DNA of 64,000 nt from Sordaria brevicollis (Eukaryota; Ascomycota; Sordariomycetes; Sordariales; Sordariaceae). Shown in pieces: positions 30,858-42,723 of the stretch. The translations under genes were made by a program, and so were the position numbers. The notes beneath the pieces are model-generated. The model was not told the origin of the DNA, searched no databases, and worked only from the letters and a program-made list of their open reading frames with translations. Position 1 is the stretch's first letter. Each line of letters begins with the position of its first letter. The DNA lies in NCBI GenBank assembly GCA_033439795.1, contig JAUTDP010000003.1, forward strand, positions 62,001-126,000. The letters are read 5' to 3'.

Positions 30858-31789
30858 GGTGGTGATTGGGACTTGGGTGGAGGCTGGGATGGTGATGGCG
30901 GGTTGAGGTTCGAGGACAATGCCAGTGTTTCGACCACGGAAGGGGGTATTGACAGTGAACTACGACAGCAGTTCAATGTTGTCGACATGAAGTTTTTCTA
31001 TCTAGGAGGGTTGAGGCCCTCATATACCTCTACCGTCCACGATATTGATACCCTACCATCATCTCATCACCACATCCCGCGATGTCACAACGGGATGTCG
31101 ACATCACGGCATGCTACCAGTCCCTCGGATCACAGTTCGCGTGCGGCGTACGGCGTGCGGGGAAGCATGTTGTCATCACGGGGTGGATGGTGCGATGCAG
31201 ATGGTGGCATTGCATCAGAACACGATTTGTGACGAAGACTTCCATTCCATCTCGTCGGGGCGTTGCCAAGAGATTCAGATATCATCACATCATTCATATC
31301 TCCCATCCTCGTCTTTTGGGAGTATTGTGGCTCTGCGGGCAAGATTGGCGGTGTTATTGACCATGGGCTTGAGGCCATCCGTTACGAAAAACACCTCCAG
31401 GGAAGGGCGACGGGAATGGCTTGGAAGGTGCTTTCCGTCTCTCATATGGCGATTTGAACGGAGGATGGAACTGGAACAAGAAGCTTCTTTAGGTAAGAGA
31501 TGTTATACGATCAGTGAACAGGAAGCACGCCGGTATTATCTCGAGATGGTGTTCAATGAGTACCATTTTTGGCAAAGTTTGACCAGGTCCATGTCGTTCC
31601 ATCTTCCATCGAACGACACCTCAGACATGGCCCGGACAGACTGAACCTTCACATCGGAGGGGATCTATATCAGGCTCACGACCATTCTTCTTCTCATTAT
31701 TGACATCCAGCTCACCAACCTGTACAAATTCGTGTTCTATCTACAGTTCTGGCTCTCCATCCATGCCCCAACTCGTCATCAGCGTCTAC
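30858..31789. other. spacer upstream of NtaA-like copy 1 and downstream of the MFS gene
   Basis: Promoter side of the minus-strand monooxygenase. A 199-codon plus-strand frame at 31,045-31,644 has an atypical His/Arg/Ser composition and no recognisable motif, so I do not call it a gene. One TACCTCTA octamer lies at 31,025. Confidence 0.5.
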
Positions 31790-33411
31790 CTAACCACTCT
31801 TCTCCGGAGACGGAGTTGCCGGAGCAACCTGCACTTCCTCGTTGCCCTTTTCCGAGTTAGAACCCGTGGTAGATCCAGTCTCAGCATTCTGCTGCTCAGC
31901 ATCAGCCACAGGAGTGGATTTCCTGTATCAAACTGTTAGCTCTCGCCCTCACTACTTGCTTCCCATGGACAACATACCTCGACCTCTTCAGCGCCACATT
32001 CAAAAACTGCGCCGTCACAATCAAACAAACCGCATTCCCCAACACAAAACTGTACCCCTTCTTAAACTCGGGCGCCTCCTTGGTCGGAAAAACCAACAAC
32101 TGCGTCCAAGCCGTGGTACTCTGCGCCACCGTATTCAGCAACACCAACGCAAACGACCTCTCGGCGCTACTAGCGCCCATGACACTATTCACCCACCCGT
32201 ACAAGACCGCCGACATAGCCACCGACGAGTACGTCGTCATAAACGCAAACCACAGCGCCGACTCCGGAACATTCCAAACCACCAAAATGACCAAACCAAC
32301 AATATTCCAGACATGCGCAATCGTAATCGCCCATGCTGGTCCCACCACGAGGTCGGAGATGAAACAGATGAACAAGACATAAAAAATGCCAATCGCCGGA
32401 CTGATCGTCCCCAGCTCGTTCACCTTGGCCTGGCTGTACCGGCCCAGACTCTTCAACCACAATAAATACCCGCCCGCGGAGTAATTGATGCTGCCATTCC
32501 AGAAGAAAATATCCAACACCAGTAGGGCCCAGAACTTCCAGTTATTCGCCAGACTCTTGAGCGTTGACAACTTGAATTTGGGATGCACCACGCTATGCCC
32601 GACTTTAGCCAGACGCGATTTTGCCACGGCAACGTCGTCTTCTTTCAGGAACCACTTGTTCGGGTGCTCGGGCGTGCCGGGGAGGATGAAATACCCCAGG
32701 ATGCCGACGGGGATGGTGATGAGGGCGCAGATGATGTACATCCAGCGCCAGCCGGCGAGGCCGTTGACGCCTTCTAGTCTTTGTGAGGCGCCGGATTGGA
32801 TTAGACCGGCTGTTAGGGTGCCCAGCGTTAACCCGGTATAGAAAACCCCACCACGTCGGGAAATCTCATCACCGCGATACCACGACCCAAAGATGTAGTG
32901 CATAGCTGGGTAAAAGGCGGCTTCGAACCACCCGATGAGAAAGCGGTAGGCGGCCATTTCGCCAAACGAGTTGGCGCGGTATTGGGCTAGAGTGAAAAAA
33001 CCCCAGGCGATGTCGAGGAAGGGGATGGTCCAGTGCATGGGCAGGTAGGTAAACAAGAACATGAAGGGGATTTGGCCGACGACGGCGCCGACTGTATATA
33101 AAGTTTGCAGCTGGACGAGCTCGTTGCCGTGGAAGTTGAGGTCTTCTTTGAGGCCGGCTACGTAGGCGTTGTCTGCGGAACATGTTAGCCCTGGTGATAT
33201 GGAGAAAGGGAATGGGGAAGGGGAGAGAAGGGAACGTACTCAGGTTGGACTGGTCAATATACTTGATCCAGTACGCAAGAAATGCATACGGAACAATGAG
33301 AAGGTCGAGCTTCATGATGAGACGGCGCTCGCGGGGGGTGTCGCTGTCGGCGAACCACTTGATTTGGTACCATTTTCGTTTGACGGTGTCGAGTTGGTGA
33401 TGGGCCGCCAT
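31790..33411 (-). CDS. major facilitator superfamily permease (allantoate/anion:cation symporter type)
   Basis: Plasma-membrane importer of the Dal5/Tna1-like ACS group, which carries small organic anions (allantoate, nicotinate, pantothenate and similar). Three exons, 33,411-33,240, 33,172-31,978 and 31,922-31,790, give 499 residues; introns are 67 and 55 nt with GTACGT/GTATGT donors. Family marks: RRLIMKLDLLIVPYAFLAYW and YIDQSNLNNAYVAGLKEDL at TM1, VGQIPFMFL, MAAYRFLIGWFEAAFYPAMHY, SWYRGDEISRRGGVFY, GWRWMYIICALITIPVG, LPGTPEHPNKWFLKEDD in the loop after TM6, then SINYSAGGYLLWLKSLGRYSQ and further helices. The C-terminus is hydrophilic (Ala/Glu/Gln/Pro-rich). Twelve membrane segments are expected. 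It is transcribed in the same direction as the NtaA-like gene 0.9 kb away, which suggests it brings in that pathway's substrate. Confidence 0.93.
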
Positions 33412-35133
33412 TGTGTCTGTCTCCGTTCTTTGGACCCTAAGTCCGGCCTCAGGCTCTTGTCGGAAGTCTGATGATGAAGTTTGACCAAGGGACTGGAGAG
33501 GGCAACTTGACTTCAAACTAGAACACCAACACTTAACATCAACGAGATCTGGACATGGCTCTTTATTGAACCTCCAAGGGACCGTTACATCAACATCTAC
33601 ATACCCTTTCACTTATCACCAGCCAATCTGGTCTAGACAATATGCCAAGTATTCCCGCCACACAGGTCGATATGGTAACATTGTGATGGCGTGTGTGCAC
33701 CGACAGGCCGGATCTCTGTTCCTGGGGCTGGATTCTGGAACTGCCGTTGCCTAGCCCGACGAACTGGATGGTGAAAAGAACCAAGTGATTGCGGCATTGA
33801 CAAGACATTGTCGTCTTCGATACAGCTTCAGGGCCAGCCACGTGGAATCCCTCATGTTGGGAAGCTGGCTAGCCCTACAGAGGTGAAGCTCCGAGACCAT
33901 CTCAAAGAACTTCATGTTAGCGATATCACCAAGTTAACAAGATCAACGAAACAGATTCGCTTAAGTCGGCCGAAACTCGAGCTGATTGTCACCGCTGAAG
34001 TGTCTCGTCAAAGCCAAGGAGGAGAGACACAGGAGTATCGGATTTGCATGTTCAGGCGTGGGATGTCGCAAGCGCTAATCATTTGGTACTTAGAGAAAGG
34101 AAGGCTATCGCGTATAGCACTGAAGGGATGTGATGGTTGGAAAGTCAGGCAGCATTCGAGGATGTGAAAGGAACATGGAAAAGTCGTCTGTTTACAGACA
34201 AGCGTCAGAGCCCCTGGGCAGAATACTTGGGTGGGGGTCCGGGTTAGGGTCTGACTGACCCCCCTTGCCCACATGTTCTCCCTCCGCACCTGCCACGGAC
34301 ACTCACCTTTGTTATCGCCATTTTGACGGTTATCGTAATTTCACCACTTCAAACAAGAGAAAGAGCCAACCAATAATCGCATTAACAATTTTTGTTACCC
34401 TTCCAACAGAAAAACCAAAAGCAATGCGCTAACAAATAACACCTTCATTGGGTCCTTCAATCAGCACCGAAGCGACAAAGCCAAGTGGGTCCCCCATCCC
34501 ATTCCGACCTTCAGCACTAACAATTATCAAGACTACAAAAGGATGGCGTCATCCAACCTCCATCTCACCTCAGACATCGACAACCACGACAAGACGGCGA
34601 TCAACATCCATTCAGCCCTAGTTGAGCAAACCGACCACCGGTCTTCGGAGCACACATTACTATTAGTGGGGGTTCACTACCTTCATAATTCGACACAATC
34701 GACCCCGCGAATGGTGGAATGCTTGGGACTCGCTGACGTGCTTTTTTGGTGTGATATCTTGGGTTTTGGCACGGCGGCAATGACAATCCGGTATCCCGAA
34801 TGGCAGGGCAGATACGACGGGAGAGAACGGCAATAAGGTACACCGGGGATACGGTACGACCAGACTGGACAAGATGCATGGCGATAACGTGCTTGTGGTC
34901 GTCCTGGGAAAAGAGGCCCAGGAGAGGAGAGGGGAAAGTGATGGCGACGAACGAGTGTCGATGATGTGATGGTCGTATGGTGTGATGGTGTCTTTGGTGG
35001 TGTTGTGTGTGTGTGTGTGTGTTACCCATGTGAAGGGCTCACATATACTTGGCTTGTGGGCGTCTGCGTGAGGTCGCTTGCTGTGCTTTGTTTGTTGGAT
35101 TGCTACGAAAGACGGTCATCTAAACACATCACA
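33412..35133. other. divergent spacer between the permease and FAD-monooxygenase genes
   Basis: A 1.7-kb bidirectional promoter region in the middle of the cluster. It holds CACTAACAATTATC at 34,515, a TG run at about 35,004-35,021 just upstream of the monooxygenase start, and several short unsupported frames (for example 33,808-34,167 and 34,543-34,836). No regulator gene is visible. Confidence 0.5.
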
Positions 35134-37109
35134 ATGGCGACAACAACAGAGGCAAATGTCAACGGCGAGGTTGTACCCGTGGCCGAAAAGCTCGGTGAAC
35201 TCTCAGTCTCAGAAGTTGAAGCCTCATCACCAAGCACGAGTGAGCCCAGCACACCAGGCACACCAGCATCCTCAGTCAACTCTCAACCTCAGTACAACTT
35301 TGTCCCTTTTGAGCCACATCCGGGATATCCCAAGTCTCGTATCAGCATCGTAAACAGGTTCATCGATCAACCACGAGAACTCCGGGTTGCTGTTATTGGC
35401 GGTGGTCTTTCGGGTATCCTCGCTGGTGTCTTGCTTCCGGCCAAGGTTCCCAATATCAAGTTGACCATCTATGAGAAGAACCATGACTTTGTGAGTGAAC
35501 CTTTAATCCCTTGCATCGAACATCAGCTAACATATTGCAGGGCGGCACTTGGCTTGAAAATGTCTACCCCGGAGTGCGCTGTGACATCCCCTCCCACGTC
35601 TACCAGTCAACCTTTGAGCCCAAGCTCGACTGGAGCGACCAGTTTGCTGGCGGCGCCGAGATTCGCGACTACTGGCAAGGCGTAGCAAAAAAGTACAACG
35701 TCTACCAGTATGCACGCTTCCACACCAAAGTCGAAGGCCTCAGCTGGAATGACTCCGAGTCTGTCTGGGAGATAACCATCAAGAACCTTCAAACCGGCGA
35801 GACAACCGTCGAAAAGGCAGACAGCGTCATCACTGCCATCGGCCGCTTCAACGCCTGGAAGCTTCCCGACTACCCCGGCATTGCCGACTACAAGGGCGTC
35901 CTCCGTCATGCCTCACACTGGGACTCATCCTTTGATCCCTCCGGCAAAACTGTCGCAGTTATCGGAAACGGTGCCAGCGGTATCCAGCTCGTCGCCAACC
36001 TCCAACCCTCCGTTGCTCGACTAGACCACTACGCCCGCAACCCAACCTGGATCGCCGCTTCATGGGCCGGCGACGTCCGCCAAGCCGGTCCCCAGCCCTA
36101 CTCCAAAGAGCAAATTGCCCTCTTCAAATCCGACCCAGACGCCTACCTCAAGTTCCGCAAAGAAATGGAAGACAAATACTGGCGCCGCTTCAACGCCTTC
36201 TTCCGGGGTAGCAAAGACAGCACCGAGCTCCGCGAGCGATTCACACAAATCATGCACTCCCGCCTCGCCAAAAAGCCCGAACTAATCTCGCACATCATCC
36301 CCGACTTCAGCCCCAACTGCCGCCGCCTCACCCCCGGACCCGGCTACCTCGAAGCCATCTCCGAGCCCAACGTAGACTACATCCGCACCCGCATCCGGCG
36401 CTTCACCCCCCGCGGGATCGAAACCGAAGACGGCGTCGAGCGCGCCGTAGACGCCATCTTCTGCGCCACGGGCGCCAACGTGTCCCAGGTGATCCCGTTC
36501 CCCGTCGTCAACGGCCAGGGCCAAAACCTGCAAGACGCATGGAACCCCGACCTGGCGGGGAAAACCCCCGATCATCACGGGTTTCCTTACACTTACCTGG
36601 GAGTAGCCACACCGGGGTTTCCAAATCTGTTCTTCCTCCAGGGACCGCATGGTACGGGACCAAGTGGCACCGTCCCGCACTCCGCCGAGACACAGTTGAC
36701 TCTCCTCGCCAAGATCTTGCGCAAGGTAGGGAGGGAGGGGATTAAGAGTATTACCCCCCTGCGCAAGGCGGCGGATGACTTTGTTGAGTACTCGGACGCG
36801 TTTTTTTCTTCTACCGTCCTTACCGACAATTGTAGCAGTTGGTACAACGGCGGTCGACCGGGAGCGAGGATTCACGGGATTTGGCCCGGTAGTGCGGGGC
36901 ATTTGACGGTGGTTAGACAGAACCCGCGGTGGGAGGATTGGGAGTATGAGTACCTGGGAGAAGGGGGGAATAGGTTTCAGTGGTATTTGGGGAATGGGTG
37001 GACGGCAAGGGAGGCGGATGGGGGGAGTGATATGACGGGGTATTTGAGGCGGCCTGACGAAAAGGTGGAGTTGAGGGATGTTCATGAGAGTTGGTGGAAT
37101 TTGCCATAG
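35134..37109 (+). CDS. FAD- and NADPH-dependent monooxygenase, Baeyer-Villiger/class B flavoprotein type
   Basis: Predicted oxygenase inserting one oxygen atom into ketones or oxidising N/S centres. Two exons, 35,134-35,490 and 35,541-37,109, give 641 residues. The 50-nt intron (GTGAGT...TTGCAG, with CTAAC) joins YEKNHDF to GGTWLENVYPGVRCDIPSHVY. After an 80-residue Ser/Thr/Pro-rich leader come the FAD Rossmann motif VAVIGGGLSGILAG, the GGTW...YPGVRCD block, an FxGxxxHxxxW-like fingerprint (YKGVLRHASHWD), the NADPH Rossmann motif VAVIGNGASGIQLV, the ATG block (DAIFCATGANV) and the C-terminal GPHGTGPSGTVPHSAETQ and WPGSAGHL regions. All match class B monooxygenases of fungi. The fingerprint has Tyr for the first Phe and Asp after Trp, both tolerated. 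The start is the first ATG with an adequate context (ACAATGG). Divergent from the MFS permease, and placed centrally in the cluster. Confidence 0.93.
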
Positions 37110-38477
37110 TTTTCTCTTCTTTTGATGTTTTTGTGGCAAACACGCTTCATTTTCTTCATACGGTTCAGGGAATTTTCGGTGTTTGTGGGAATATCTGCCA
37201 TGGCATTGGAATTTTGTGTGCATCTTCTATCGCAGGACATGAGAGCCAGAGGATTTACAACCATTGGACGAGCGACCATCACCAAGCAGGTACGGTAAGG
37301 TTCTTGCTCTACATACCATCAGCTCTCATTTTCGGAGTAATGCCGGAAATGTGTCTACCAGAGATTCGAGTTGGTATAGTCCCCAATGACATGACCAAAA
37401 TTGCCAGCCACCAGATCTCAGACCGATCTCGCAGCGGACGGATCTCACTCCTATCACTTCCGGGAAGTCTTAACCGTTCGGCATATGCATGATATTAGCG
37501 CCATCAACGGCAGGTCTTCTCTCGAGAAAAACCTCTCCCGCGGAGAAGATATCCCCATTCATCTCTCTCGTCCCAAAGTCCAGACAGTCTCAGAGCCACC
37601 CCGCCCACTACCGGCACCACCTCTCCCTTCCAACAAAACGCGGATCAATAACGTAAATCACAGCTGTAAATCCGCAACCCACAATCTTCAAAGTCCTCAA
37701 AGCACGTTTTTGACCCATCCGCTTGTGAAAGGGAACTAAACTACTAGTCCTCCCCCCGGTGGATCCAATCATCCAAGCCGGAATTGCGTGCTTCCCCTGG
37801 TATCTTTGCAACACAGCAACACATGTTGACGACAGTTGACCAACACAACCTAACCTGGAACCCATCTGCGATTATGAGCCGCGTATCTTGGCAAGGCGGC
37901 ACTCTAGGTAACTTGACACTAGGTGAAGGTATACACTCCGGTGCTCCGGGGACAGTACTTACAGTACCTTACCTGTATGGAAATGGATCCAGGGTACGTC
38001 GGAGCTGTGGGACTTTTTTCGGTACTGTACCTGAACCAGAGCAGACTTTCAGTTTCAGCGGTCTGTATTCTCTGTAAGTCGTCATGTTCATGATCCACTA
38101 TTGGTGTTGAGGGTAGGTACATCGTTGGTGATGCAAGATGCGCGGACTGGATACTGGACACTGGACACTGGATATGGAGGGGCGAAAAGGATTTTCGTGC
38201 ATGCATGCGTGGTTGCAGTTCAAACGTACACATGTATATGACAGGGAGAAACTGACTGCTGTCAGGTACCAGGACGGTAGGAGGGGAGCTCGAAAGAAGG
38301 ACGGATACATAAATACATCTCACTGTTTACATCCCGTCTCCCGTCTACCACATGGTCTATTGTCCTTGAAGCCTTGCGTTGTGTTGCATCTTTTGTCTTC
38401 TTTCTGTTCGTCACCAGACCTCCGAACAGCAGACCTCACAAAGGACGAGAAGACCAGAGACACATACAACAGACAAG
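37110..38477. other. spacer between two plus-strand cluster genes
   Basis: Holds the 3' end of the FAD monooxygenase and the promoter of the UNC93-like gene. No coding region is supported. A TGGACACTGGACACTGGA triplet lies near 38,151-38,172. Confidence 0.5.
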
Positions 38478-40385
38478 ATGGTCTCCGCCGGTCTGCCCGA
38501 CGAATTCCCCGGTGGCCTACCGCCTCGCCATGGACAGATACAGCATGGTGATATGGGCGAAGTTGAACCACCAAAGGATCAACAATTTCCTGGTTTGTCT
38601 TTCCCTCCTTCCTCCCTTCCCTTCCCATCCATCCCTCCTTCCCATCCTGTCCATGTCCCTTCCTTCCCCCCCCCCCCCCCCCCCCCTTCCCCACCTCGCT
38701 TCCCCCCTCCCCTCCTCCCTTCCCGCCCCATCTATACCTCTACCTTCTCATCACTACACACCAGCCAAGGCTAACTAACCCCCTCACCTCCGTCTAGTAA
38801 AATGGTACCGCTCAACCCTCTTCAACATCACCATCGTCGGCCTGTGCAGTTTTTCCTGCCCGGGAATCTGGTCCGCCATGAACTCCCTGGGCGCAGGCGG
38901 TGCAGCCTCACCAAATCTGATTAACGCGGCGAACGCTATCACGTTCTGCTTGATGGTGGTGAGCAGTTGGTTGAGTAGCGCGCTGATGTATTATGTGGGG
39001 GTTAAGGGGGCGTTGGTTTTTGGGTGGTTAGTTCTGTCTTCCTTTTTTTCGCATCTCTCCCGTCCCGTGACCGTCCCTAGTATCACTGCCACTGTCTCCA
39101 ATCATAGGTAAAAGTAGAGGTGGTGTAGAGGTAAGTGAACGCTCGCTAACGCTCACTTCATGTCCCCAGCATCGGCTTCGCCCCCTTCGCCGCCGGCCTC
39201 TACACCAACAACCGCTTCAACAACTCCTGGCTCGTCCTCCTCGGCGCCGCCCTCTGCGGTATTTCGGCAGGCGTCTTCTGGGCCGCCGAAGCCTCCATCG
39301 CCATCGCCTACCCGGAACCGTGGAACCGCGGCAAAGCCCTGGGGTACTGGCTCTCCTTCAAGCTCTTCGGCCAAATGTTGGGAGGCGCGATAAACCTCGG
39401 TCTCAACGCGCAAAACGATGAAGCCGGCCAGGTGTCGTATACCGTGTTTTTGGTGTTTATCGCTATACAGGCTGCGGGGCCGTTTTTGGTTTTTTTGCTG
39501 AATAGTCCTGATAGGGTGCAGAGGAGGGATGGGAAGAGGGTGGATTTGAGTATTACGAAGAATCCGTGGGAGGAGATTAAAGCGACTACTCGTCTCTTCT
39601 TCACAAAGAAGTTCTTGTTGTTGTTGCTCTGGATCGGGAATGCGGTTTTTTCCGAGTCGGTGTTTTTTACGTACTTGGCTATGTGGTTTAGCGTGAGGGC
39701 GCGGGCGTTGGGGTCGTTGATGAGCGGGATTGTTCCCGTGATCGGGGGGAATATTTTGGGTTGGTGGTTGGATAGAAACAGGATCAGTCTGAAGGTGAGG
39801 TCGAGAGTGGCGTTTTGGACGTTGGTGGTTATCCAGGGCGCGTGGTGGACTTGGGCGACGGTGAATGTGACGCGGTTTAGTAAGTGGAAGGAGGAAGGAG
39901 GGCCGGTGACGTTTGATTGGACTACGCCCGGGTTTGGGGAGGCGTTTGGGGTGTTTGTGTTTTTGGCTATGGGGTTTCAGTTGAACTATTTGTTCTTGTG
40001 AGTTTTCTGTCCAATGACTTTGGAAGATGATGGACTAACGACAGACAGATACTTCATCGTTCACAACATTGCCGAAAACGACGAGGAGATTATTCGATAC
40101 GCGGCCCTCATTCGCGGTACAGAGTCCGCTTGGGAGGCTCTCAGTTATGGACTCGAGTCTCTGACTCTCTTTGCTGAGACGGGCGGTGTTTATATGAGCT
40201 TTGCTATTTGGGCGGTGGCTATTTACCCTGCTTGGCATCTGCTTAGACACTTTGGTGTTCATAGACCGTTGGTGGGAGATGAGTCGTATCCGGCGAGCAT
40301 TGAGCGGGTGGATGAGAAGGGTGTCATTAGCTCGGGAACGAGTTCGGGTGATGAGGCGGGGAATGAGAAGACGGTGAAGGCTTGA
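38478..40385 (+). CDS. UNC93-like (DUF895) membrane transporter
   Basis: Predicted multi-pass membrane protein of the UNC93-like branch of the major facilitator superfamily; fungal members are mostly uncharacterised. Four exons, 38,478-38,592, 38,798-39,026, 39,170-39,997 and 40,049-40,385, encode 502 residues. Introns are 205, 143 and 51 nt; the first contains a 21-C run and a TACCTCTA octamer, the second another octamer. Signature segments: KWYRSTLFNITIVGLCSFSCPGIWSAMNSLGAGG, GFAPFAAGLYTNNRFNNSWL, GISAGVFWAAEASIAIAYPE, RGKALGYWLSFKLFGQMLGG, ESVFFTYLAMWFSVRARALG, ILGWWLDR and a conserved C-terminal block NDEEIIRYAALIRGTESAWE. About eleven or twelve hydrophobic helices are visible. The tail is Ser/Glu/Lys-rich. 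It lies between the FAD monooxygenase and the second NtaA-like gene, so it may import or export a pathway compound. The transported compound is unknown. Confidence 0.92.
38666..38686 (+). repeat. poly-C tract in intron 1 of the UNC93-like gene
   Basis: Twenty-one consecutive C, embedded in a wider CCTTCC/CCCTCC pyrimidine tract that spans most of the intron. Confidence 0.9.
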
Positions 40386-40940
40386 TGGGAAGAACAAGAA
40401 AAAGAATCATTAGAGGTAGAATAGCAACACACATGAATTTGACCGTTAAATTCAGCTGCTTCTGCAAAGCAAGTTTGATTCGACCGAATCACCTATCAAC
40501 TGTTGCTTCAAGTGCGATCAGTGCTTCTTGTAGCGGGATAGGGAGATGAAGAAGGCTCCAGCTGCTGTTTCTGCTTGCCACACTTATTACTTTCCGCCCT
40601 AAGTTGAACGGCGTTCATCTACAAATTATGAGAGAATCCAATAACGAGCAACATCGACGATCAACCTCTTTTGCTTGATGTGCGGCAAGATAGGAACTTG
40701 ACCAGATCTCACCTCAATCCACAAAATTGCAGGTTCCACGGAGTCAGGAGCAAGCCAAAAGGCACCTCCACGACCGAAAGAAATCAAAACATTTCACTGC
40801 AAGAAAACCCCTGACAGCCGAACAAGTTTAATTTTCCAAACCCAAAGTTTACACGTGTATGTACAGCATATCCGAAATCCCGGTCCATCCGCCCGGCAAC
40901 ATTGTATCCCTTTTTCATGCGTGCATGACAACCACCCTCT
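40386..40940. other. convergent spacer between the UNC93-like gene and NtaA-like copy 2
   Basis: Two 3' ends meet. Only a TAGAGGTA octamer at 40,411, shortly after the UNC93-like stop, stands out. Confidence 0.5.
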
Positions 40941-42723
40941 CTACAACTCCGGAATCTTGTGCTCCTCCGCCGACAGACCAGCCTTCCACTGGTACTTGGA
41001 CGCAATATGTTCACCCAAGGGGTACTTCTGCCCCTCGACGCCATAAAAGTTCTCGCGGTACGTTCCACCAGGGACCTCATAGTCGTCCCAGAACAGACCG
41101 CGCTTGCGCAGCTCGGGGAGCAAAAGGTCGATGATGTCCTGGAAAGACTGGGGGAAGAGGGCGTAGGCCTGTCTTGTGTTAGCTGCACTGCAGTAGAGAC
41201 AGTGAAGACAGCAAGGACCACTTACAAAGTTGAAACCATCAACATCAGCCTCATTAATCCAGTTCTCAAGACCATCAGCCACCTGCTCCGGTGTACCAAC
41301 AATAATAGGACCGTTACCGCCAATAGCAACATGCTCAGCAACAGTGTGCTTAGTCCACTTGGATCCAGGAGGCGAGAACCTGGCGTACGCGTCCACAGTC
41401 GACCTAATTCCAGGTCAGTAAATCACCACCTCTCACCACCCATCCCAAAAACGAGCAAACTCACCTAACAGCATTACTCTCCACCTCCCTCAACTCCTCC
41501 TCATCCCCATACCGACTCAAATCCATCCCCGTCCACCCCCAAACAGCGCCAACGCCCCCTCCGTACTCGCATACTTCCTATACTCCGCCAGTTTCTCCCT
41601 CGCCTCCTCTTCGGTCTTACCCAAAATCGGCGTCACCAGACTCAAAACCTTAATCCTCCCTCCATCCCTCCCAAACTTTTCCCTCGCCAACTGCCTCACC
41701 TCGGCAATATTCCTCTTACACACCTCCGGCGCATGCGAGCTGACGAAAATCGCCTCGGCATGCTGCGCAGCAAACAACTTCCCCTGCTTACTCGTCCCGG
41801 CCTGCAACAGCAGCGGCACCCTCTGCGGCGTGGGCTGGACAATCGCCGGTCCTGGCACCGAGAAAAATTTCCCCTCGTGGTTAATCTCCCTCACCGCCTC
41901 CGGGTTGGTGTAAACCCCGGTTTCGCGGTCCAAAACGACCGCGTCGTCGCGCCAGGAGGAGGCAAACAGCTTGTACATAACCCTAAGATACTCCTCGGCT
42001 TGTTCGTACCGCTCGTCGTGCGCCACCTGTTTCTCGCGGCCGGCGATGTTGCGCGCTGCGGAGTCCAAGTAGCTGGTTACGATGTTCCACCCCAACCTAC
42101 CACCGGTTAGGTGGTCAACAGTCGCCAACCTCCTGTGCAAATGATACGGCGCTTCGTAGGAGGTGCTAACAGTGACGCCGAACCCGAGAGATTTGGTAGC
42201 GGCTGCCATGGCGGGTACGACGGAAAGGGGCTCGTTGACGGGCCATTGCGCGCCGGAGATGATGGCTGGTTCTAGGGAGTTGCGGTAGACGTCGTAACCG
42301 CCTAGAACGTCGGCGATGAAGATGCCGTGGAATTTGGCGGATTCGAGGAGTTTGGCGAGTTCGACCCAGTGGTGGACGGAGGTGAAGTTGTGAGACTGGT
42401 CCTGGGGGTGACGCCAGAGGCCGGGGGATTGGTGGCCGGAGCCTGTGAGGGGTGTTAGTGGATTTGGCTCAGGGTCATGATCATGGTTTGTAGGTGTTGC
42501 ACGGGCAAGTTCATGGATGGTTGTTCAAAGTGAACCTCAAAGAATGAAACTTCCAGTTGTTTACTCCACGATTGACATTTGACAGCGGCAAAAGGGGGTT
42601 AAGTGGGGGCAAATGTGGGTCTCGGTGGACTTGGCTCGACTTACACATCTCGACAAAGGCGTTGATGATGAGCTTCTTCTTGGGCCTGGTAGTTTGGCCT
42701 GACTCGTTTGTTGTGTTTGACAT
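40941..42723 (-). CDS. NtaA/SnaA/DszA-family FMN-dependent monooxygenase (copy 2), one-base frameshift
   Basis: Same family as the gene at 29,098-30,857. Four exons: 42,723-42,645, 42,442-41,465, 41,403-41,226 and 41,168-40,941; introns of 202, 61 and 57 nt with consensus ends (the last is a multiple of three). Blocks in order: LIINAFVEMCSGHQSPGLWR, HWVELAKLLESAKFHGIFIADVLGGYDVY, MAAATKSLGFGVTVSTSYEAPY, DHLTGGRLGWNIVTSY, INHEGKFFSVPG, RVPLLLQAGTSKQGKLFAAQHAEAIFVSSHA, AEHVAIGGNGPIIVGTPEQVADGLENW, EADVDGFNFAYALFPQSFQDIIDLLLPELRKRG. In exon 2 the frame breaks at a run of five C (41,536-41,540): the read frame gives LFGGGRGWI and stop, while one more base gives GWTGMDLSRYGDEEE, matching GWTGID in copy 1 and leading correctly into exon 3. 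Exon lengths also fail to add to a multiple of three by exactly one base. Either a real inactivating deletion or a sequencing error. Intact length would be about 487. Confidence 0.88.

Noticed and set aside
31045..31644. 199-codon plus-strand frame between two cluster genes
   Set aside because: Odd His/Arg/Ser/Met composition, no domain or splice context, and it lies in a promoter region.
33808..34167. 119-codon plus-strand frame in the divergent cluster promoter
   Set aside because: No similarity I can name and no regulator-type motif such as a Zn2Cys6 cluster, so it was not called a pathway regulator.
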